NCBI GenBank assembly: GCA_026389055.1
Contig: JAPLIO010000082.1
Span: 1-9,267, forward strand
DNA from: Candidatus Melainabacteria bacterium
Lineage (GTDB): Bacteria; Cyanobacteriota; Vampirovibrionia; Vampirovibrionales; JAJTHC01
Length of the DNA stretch: 9,267 bases
Reading direction: 5' to 3'
Below are positions 6,102 through 9,267 of this stretch, piece after piece; position 1 is the first letter of the stretch; each line of letters begins with the position of its first letter. The notes under the pieces are model-generated. The model saw nothing but the letters and a program-made list of their open reading frames with translations, had not been told where the DNA came from and made no database searches. The position numbers and the translations under genes are program-made.

Positions 6102-6838
6102 ATGTTATACTCAAAACAAGCCACAAGCCACAAGCCACAAGCCACAAGCCACAAGCCACAAGCCACAAGCCACAAGCCACAAGCCACAAGCCACGTTTAG
6201 CGTTTAAGGGCTTTACCCTATCTGAATTGCTCGTTAGCTTAGCCGTTTTAGGCTTAATTGCAGGGCTAACCGTACCCAGTATTGTTGTAAGTGTAGATAG
6301 AGGCAAGAACAGATCTATTCTTAAGGAAGCGTTCCAAATTGTTTCTACTATTACCCAAGAAGGCGTGCTAAATGGTGATTTTGATAATATCACGAGTTGG
6401 GATTTTGTAACGAATAACGGTGCGGGTAGTATTAGCAACTATATCAGTAATAAGCTCAATTATTCCAAACAATGCCTAACAAGTGATATTACTTCTGAGG
6501 GTTGCAGAAGAGGATGGCCTGGCTATCCTCCCGATAGTAGTTTGAATAAACATAATGCTCGGTGGATTTTACCAAGTGGTGCTAAGGTACAGTTTTACAG
6601 GGTTGGTGCGGATGTTATAAATAGTTCTTTTATGCTTTGGACAATCACTTCTAAGGCTTACGCCTATGATATGAAGCAAGGTTCAGACAACCCAGATACT
6701 CTGGTTATTGAGTGCCAAGTTACCGCAGACCCTCAAGCGGTAGATGCTTGGGGGTCTAAGTTAAAGCCCGGTATGTGTGGTGCTTTTCAAGCGGCGACAT
6801 CTTCAGCTGTCGCTGATTTTAATACCGTTTTCAGTTAA
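6102..6838 (+). CDS. Type IV pilin-like protein, apparently phase-variable, OFF in this sequence
   Basis: Codons from 6206 give the classic type III (prepilin) signal: KG, cleavage, then FTLSELLVSLAVLGLIAGLTV, with G at -1 and E at +5, a hydrophobic helix, and about 180 further residues with four cysteines and a WILPSG motif, ending at TAA 6836-6838. The mature part would be 208 residues, secreted and assembled as a (pseudo)pilin by a type IV pilus or type II secretion machine encoded elsewhere. The frame has no ATG, GTG or TTG before the leader; the first usable codon in frame, TTG 6227, lies inside the hydrophobic helix and cannot be the natural start. The well-placed ATG at 6102 (AAGGAG at 6090) is in another frame and ends at TAG 6198. 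Between them are ten CCACAAG heptamers; one more unit, or two fewer, would join them into a protein of 247 or 242 residues with a basic repeat leader. A sequencing or assembly miscount of the repeat would look the same. Confidence 0.8.
6116..6194 (+). repeat. Heptanucleotide tandem repeat (CCACAAG)10
   Basis: Ten perfect copies of CCACAAG occupy 6121-6190; with partial units at both ends the pure 7-nt periodicity runs for 79 nt without a single mismatch. It lies within the leader coding region of the pilin gene. Because 7 is not a multiple of 3, each unit gained or lost changes the downstream frame, and every plus-strand frame reads the same rotating heptapeptide (PQATSHK) without stops. Confidence 0.97.
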
Positions 6839-6881
6839 TGCCTATTAATAAATGGCGGCCTGCAACTGCCAAACGGCTGCT

Positions 6882-6980
6882 TGGAAAGAGGGTGCGGGCG
6901 TTTTAGCCCTTTCATGGGTGTTGGCGTTCACGGTAGGGGCTATCGCCTGCCGATTGCTGGAATGGATGCCGATTTTATAA
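6882..6980 (+). pseudogene. feoB 3'-end remnant (last 32 codons)
   Basis: The 99 nt read WKEGAGVLALSWVLAF then TVGAIACRLLEWMPIL and stop, matching residues 603-634 of the intact FeoB at 29 of 32 positions. At the nucleotide level 86 of 99 positions agree with 5905-6003, and ten of the thirteen differences are silent. Similarity stops abruptly upstream of the first Trp codon and at the stop codon. An in-frame ATG at 6852 would give a 42-residue peptide, but it has no ribosome binding site, so I treat this as a relic. The pattern of silent changes suggests that it diverged while part of a full-length FeoB, that is, a second feoB once stood here and lost all but its tail, with the pilin gene now in front. 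Confidence 0.85.
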
Positions 6981-7015
6981 AGGTTAACTTCTTAGAGCAA
7001 GTAATCATTGGCTTA

Positions 7016-7065
7016 AATAATAAACACCCCCCTTTGAGAACCATCAAAGGAGGGTGTTTATTATT
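7016..7065. terminator. Long bidirectional Rho-independent terminator
   Basis: Arms 7016-7037 and 7044-7065 pair over 22 positions with a single mismatch around the loop GAACCA. The GC-rich middle is flanked by AATAATAAA on the left and TTTATTATT on the right, giving U-rich ends on either strand. It lies 35 nt after the feoB remnant and 39 nt past the end of the convergent minus-strand gene at 7105-7425, so it can end transcripts from both sides. It probably served the lost second feoB originally. Confidence 0.88.
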
Positions 7066-7104
7066 TATAAAAACTGACTTGAAATACTGCTACGAGATTA
7101 AAAT

Positions 7105-7425
7105 CTAAGCCATTAAGTTTAATTTTGACCCTGCAGGAATGTTGAAGCCGGGTAAGTTTTTATAGTCTTCAATGCCCTCAAGCCCTGCTTTATTGTTAAT
7201 TTTAGAAGGCAACGCTGCAAACAAGGCTGGGTTGTACCCATTAGTTGTTGCTCCAGCAGAAACACCAGTCGTTGCTAAAGGGGTTGGTTGCAATCCTAAA
7301 GCAGGCTGTGGGGTAGCAGGAAAAGCGTTGAACGGTTTTTGACCCAATTCTTTTGGTGCTTGGCTATTATTAGTAGGCGTAATAAACTTAGGGCTAAAAG
7401 CATATTGTGGAAGTAAGGGGTTCAT
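7105..7425 (-). CDS. Hypothetical small Pro/Ala/Asn-rich protein
   Basis: I do not recognise this 106-residue product. It has no signal peptide, membrane segment or cysteine, and is rich in Pro, Ala, Asn, Thr and Gly (for example FPATPQPALGLQPTPLATTG at 35-54), which suggests an extended or disordered protein. The C-terminal part (about 65-106) looks slightly more structured. Reasons to call it real: a promoter with both boxes at 7461-7489, GAGG at 7437-7440 before the ATG at 7425 (11 nt, a bit far), and a terminator right after the stop. Its N-terminus (MNPLLPQYAFSP) is loosely like that of the next gene upstream (MRLQPFSNYYQP), which may be chance. It is transcribed towards the terminator at 7016-7065. 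Confidence 0.65.
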   Translation of the reverse strand: MNPLLPQYAFSPKFITPTNNSQAPKELGQKPFNAFPATPQPALGLQPTPLATTGVSAGATTNGYNPALFAALPSKINNKAGLEGIEDYKNLPGFNIPAGSKLNLMA

Positions 7426-7460
7426 AGATTAATTATCCTCATTAAAGTTATCTTACTAAT

Positions 7461-7489
7461 AGTATAAAACCGAAAAAGTGATTTGTCAT
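7461..7489 (-). promoter_or_regulatory. Sigma70-like promoter of the small Pro/Asn-rich gene
   Basis: On the minus strand ATGACA (7484-7489, five of six) and TATACT (7461-7466, five of six) are separated by exactly 17 nt. Transcription would begin near 7454, leaving a leader of about 30 nt before the ATG at 7425. The surrounding gap (7426-7619) is AT-rich and otherwise shows nothing I can name. Confidence 0.65.
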
Positions 7490-7619
7490 GCTTTTTATTT
7501 CAAAAAATTTACACTTGATAGTGATTTTAGCTTGTTTAGTCTTTTGTGTTGGTTTAGTATGTTTAAAGCTGAACATAAAAAGATATTTTAAAGTTTAGCT
7601 CTAAGGCTTTTTTTGATGT

Positions 7620-8996
7620 TTATTTTTTAGCCTCTGGAAACCAAAAAGCTCGAAAGGCAGACCCAATGACAGCCGTAAATAGGTTTAGTTTTTGGGGTAG
7701 TGTGTAGGGGCTTTCTTGTGGGTTATCTAACGGGTTAGTGTTGGATGTTGTAGGGTTGGATTGGCTGGTCAATGACTGATTACTCTCAGGGGTAACCAGC
7801 AAGCGGGTAGGAAAGGTTTGGTTCACCATGCTTTGAACTTGCTTTTCGGTGGGAATTAACCCTCTCTCAAAATCAGAGCTAGCACGGGCTTCTATCTCTC
7901 CGTTTATTTGGGAAAGGTAACGGTCGGAAGTGGCAGATACCCCTGTCGCCAGCTTCTGCATCCATGCTTGGTTGTATAGCTGGTAAGCTTCCTGCACTGT
8001 AACAAGGTCTTCCCCTACTAACTTGCCAACCGTCCAGTTGATAGGGGCTTCAAACACACCAATCAGTTGCTCGTACCACGGCAATGTTTCTTTAGCTTGT
8101 GGCGACAGTAAATGTTTAATCTTTAGCTGTTTAATTGCATCATCTTTAGCTAAATTAACTAAAGCGTAGTTACTACTTTTTAAGTTTAGCCTAGGGTTGG
8201 CGTTGTCCTTCTCTCGAGACTCAACTAAAAAAGTTAGAAATCTGTCTGCCCAGTCGGCTTTTTCTTGAATTAGCTGATAAACCTCGGTAGAAAAGCGTTT
8301 TTCGGGGTCTTTGGTTTCATTTAGCAGTAACTTACATTGTTTTAGCATGGTTAGTAGTTGAGGAATAACCAAGCCACCTTCTGCTAGATGCTCAAAAATA
8401 TCGTGTTGCCCACTGCTTGGGGGTTTTAACAGCGGACGATGCCATGCTTGATAGGCTTTCCTAAGAAATAGAAGCCCGTATATATCCGTCGCAATTGCCA
8501 CGGGCCACTGGTAGTTTTTCAATTTTTCGTAGGTTTCGGGGTCTTCTTTTTTTAGTTGCTCAAGCATCAATTTAAGCGTTAGGGCGGTAATGATAATGCC
8601 GCCGCCAATTCCGCCCAGTACTAAGCCTGTTTTCCAGCAGGTTTCAAGCTTTTTTGGGGTAATATGTTCGCAATCTTTTATTTTCCCTAATGTTTCAGTA
8701 ACTGCTTTATTCGCTTCGGTGAAAATCGCATCATCTTCTTCATTTACTGTTTTTGTTAAGGGGAGCGTAGGTACTGAATTGGTTTCAGATAAGGAATTAG
8801 TATTTGTTGTGGGGTGGGTGTGCGGAGTATTGCTAATGCTTTTAAGGTTGCCGTTTAGGTGAAACTCTGCTTTTGTTATTTTGCCTTCTGCCATCAACTT
8901 GAAGATTTCATGTGCATTATTACCTGAACGCATGCCACTGGCTCTGCTGGTAGCAGAAGGGGGCTGATAATAGTTGCTAAAAGGCTGTAATCTCAT
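7620..8996 (-). CDS. Hypothetical membrane-associated protein
   Basis: I do not recognise this 458-residue protein. The N-terminal 90 residues are polar and low-complexity (Thr/Asn/Ser/Pro-rich at 55-80). A clear hydrophobic segment with a Gly-rich core (LVLGGIGGGIIITALTLKLML, split as 125-134 and 135-145) is the only confident membrane helix; 165-180 and 438-452 are weaker candidates. The middle (about 195-375) is helical and charged with no motif I know, and 402-432 is another Ser/Asn/Thr/Pro-rich linker before a hydrophobic C-terminus. Such an arrangement could be an anchor or scaffold, but no function can be given. The ATG at 8996 lacks a Shine-Dalgarno (CTTCCTCATCCCCC precedes it); later in-frame ATGs at residues 22 and 35 are no better, so the start is uncertain. 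The gene stands alone with a possible promoter about 160 nt upstream, and no clear terminator follows it. Confidence 0.75.
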   Translation of the reverse strand: MRLQPFSNYYQPPSATSRASGMRSGNNAHEIFKLMAEGKITKAEFHLNGNLKSISNTPHTHPTTNTNSLSETNSVPTLPLTKTVNEEDDAIFTEANKAVTETLGKIKDCEHITPKKLETCWKTGLVLGGIGGGIIITALTLKLMLEQLKKEDPETYEKLKNYQWPVAIATDIYGLLFLRKAYQAWHRPLLKPPSSGQHDIFEHLAEGGLVIPQLLTMLKQCKLLLNETKDPEKRFSTEVYQLIQEKADWADRFLTFLVESREKDNANPRLNLKSSNYALVNLAKDDAIKQLKIKHLLSPQAKETLPWYEQLIGVFEAPINWTVGKLVGEDLVTVQEAYQLYNQAWMQKLATGVSATSDRYLSQINGEIEARASSDFERGLIPTEKQVQSMVNQTFPTRLLVTPESNQSLTSQSNPTTSNTNPLDNPQESPYTLPQKLNLFTAVIGSAFRAFWFPEAKK

Positions 8997-9155
8997 GGGG
9001 GATGAGGAAGTCCGTCTGAAGAGAAGGGGGTTAGAAAAGTTCAGGAAGATAGAATGGTTCTACAATAGTATTAAGAATGAAACAGGGTATAATGTGCTAC
9101 CTGGTTAAATTGTAACTTTATGTAACATCTTTGTTCCAAAAAATAGTGTAGCTAT

Positions 9156-9184
9156 ACTTTATGCTAGTGTAAGAAGGAAGTCAA
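9156..9184 (-). promoter_or_regulatory. Possible promoter of the 458-residue protein gene
   Basis: On the minus strand TTGACT (9179-9184, five of six) and TAAAGT (9156-9161, four of six) are spaced by 17 nt. It would give a leader of about 150 nt before the ATG at 8996, long for a gene without a ribosome binding site. In the rest of the right edge (8997-9267) I see no gene, only AT-rich sequence. Confidence 0.4.
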
Positions 9185-9267
9185 CCTTCGAAGAAATGCC
9201 TCAGTTAGTATATTGTACCAGCTATTGCTAATTCTGCCTTTTCTTTAGGTTTACTTCTCTCTCTTCA

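Noticed and set aside
6116..6194. CRISPR-like regular repeat
   Set aside because: The unit is 7 nt with no spacers; it is a simple tandem repeat inside a coding leader.
6100..6438. Minus-strand open frame with repeated GLWLVAC
   Set aside because: It is open only because the heptamer has no stops on either strand; it opposes the clear pilin frame.
6227..6838. Pilin gene starting at TTG 6227
   Set aside because: This start would fall within the SELL part of the prepilin signal and lose the cleavage site; no ribosome binding site precedes it.
6852..6980. A 42-residue small protein made of a new N-terminus plus the FeoB tail
   Set aside because: There is no ribosome binding site before the ATG and the first ten residues match nothing; a relic is simpler.
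9194..9267. Start or end of a gene at the right edge
   Set aside because: The plus-strand ATG at 9194 reaches a stop after about ten codons, and the minus-strand frames are too short to judge.

Overview
The window looks like a chromosomal stretch of a non-photosynthetic bacterium, possibly of the Vampirovibrionia/Melainabacteria branch of Cyanobacteriota. The hint is the style of the pilin-like protein (GFTLSELLV... leader, WILPSG motif) beside ordinary bacterial housekeeping genes. This placement is an inference from protein style, not a marker-gene result. No rRNA, tRNA, CRISPR array, transposase or phage gene is visible.

Left half (1-3546), all on the minus strand: ruvB (Holliday-junction helicase motor); then a two-gene unit made of a stand-alone cupin of the mannose-6-phosphate isomerase type II C-terminal family and a DHH/DHHA1 phosphoesterase of the NrnA type, with a good sigma70-like promoter in front of the cupin; then an unrecognised small exported protein that ends at a strong bidirectional hairpin terminator at the left edge.

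Centre (3547-6003): ruvB diverges from feoA-feoB on the plus strand. The gap between them holds a REP-like palindromic repeat and, next to feoA, a near-consensus Fur box overlapping a perfect TATAAT -10 box. This is therefore an iron-repressed ferrous iron uptake operon. FeoB is complete (G domain, linker, permease) and has a short Cys/His-bearing N-terminal tail.

Downstream of feoB (6004-7070) is the most unusual part. A type IV pilin-like gene has the strongest ribosome binding site in the window and an ATG, but start and pilin are separated by ten perfect copies of the heptamer CCACAAG (79 nt of pure 7-nt periodicity). At this copy number the ATG is out of frame with the pilin; adding one unit or losing two would join them, and both wrong frames stop within 13 nt after the repeat. 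This has the layout of a slipped-strand phase-variable switch, read here in the OFF state. Just after the pilin lies a 99-nt remnant of the 3' end of a second feoB, about 87% identical to the intact one with mostly silent differences, followed by a long hairpin terminator. The pilin thus sits between an intact feoB tail and a relic feoB tail.

Right part (7105-9267), minus strand: two unrecognised genes, a small Pro/Ala/Asn-rich protein with its own promoter and a 458-residue membrane-associated protein with a possible distal promoter. The last 271 bases contain no gene I can support.
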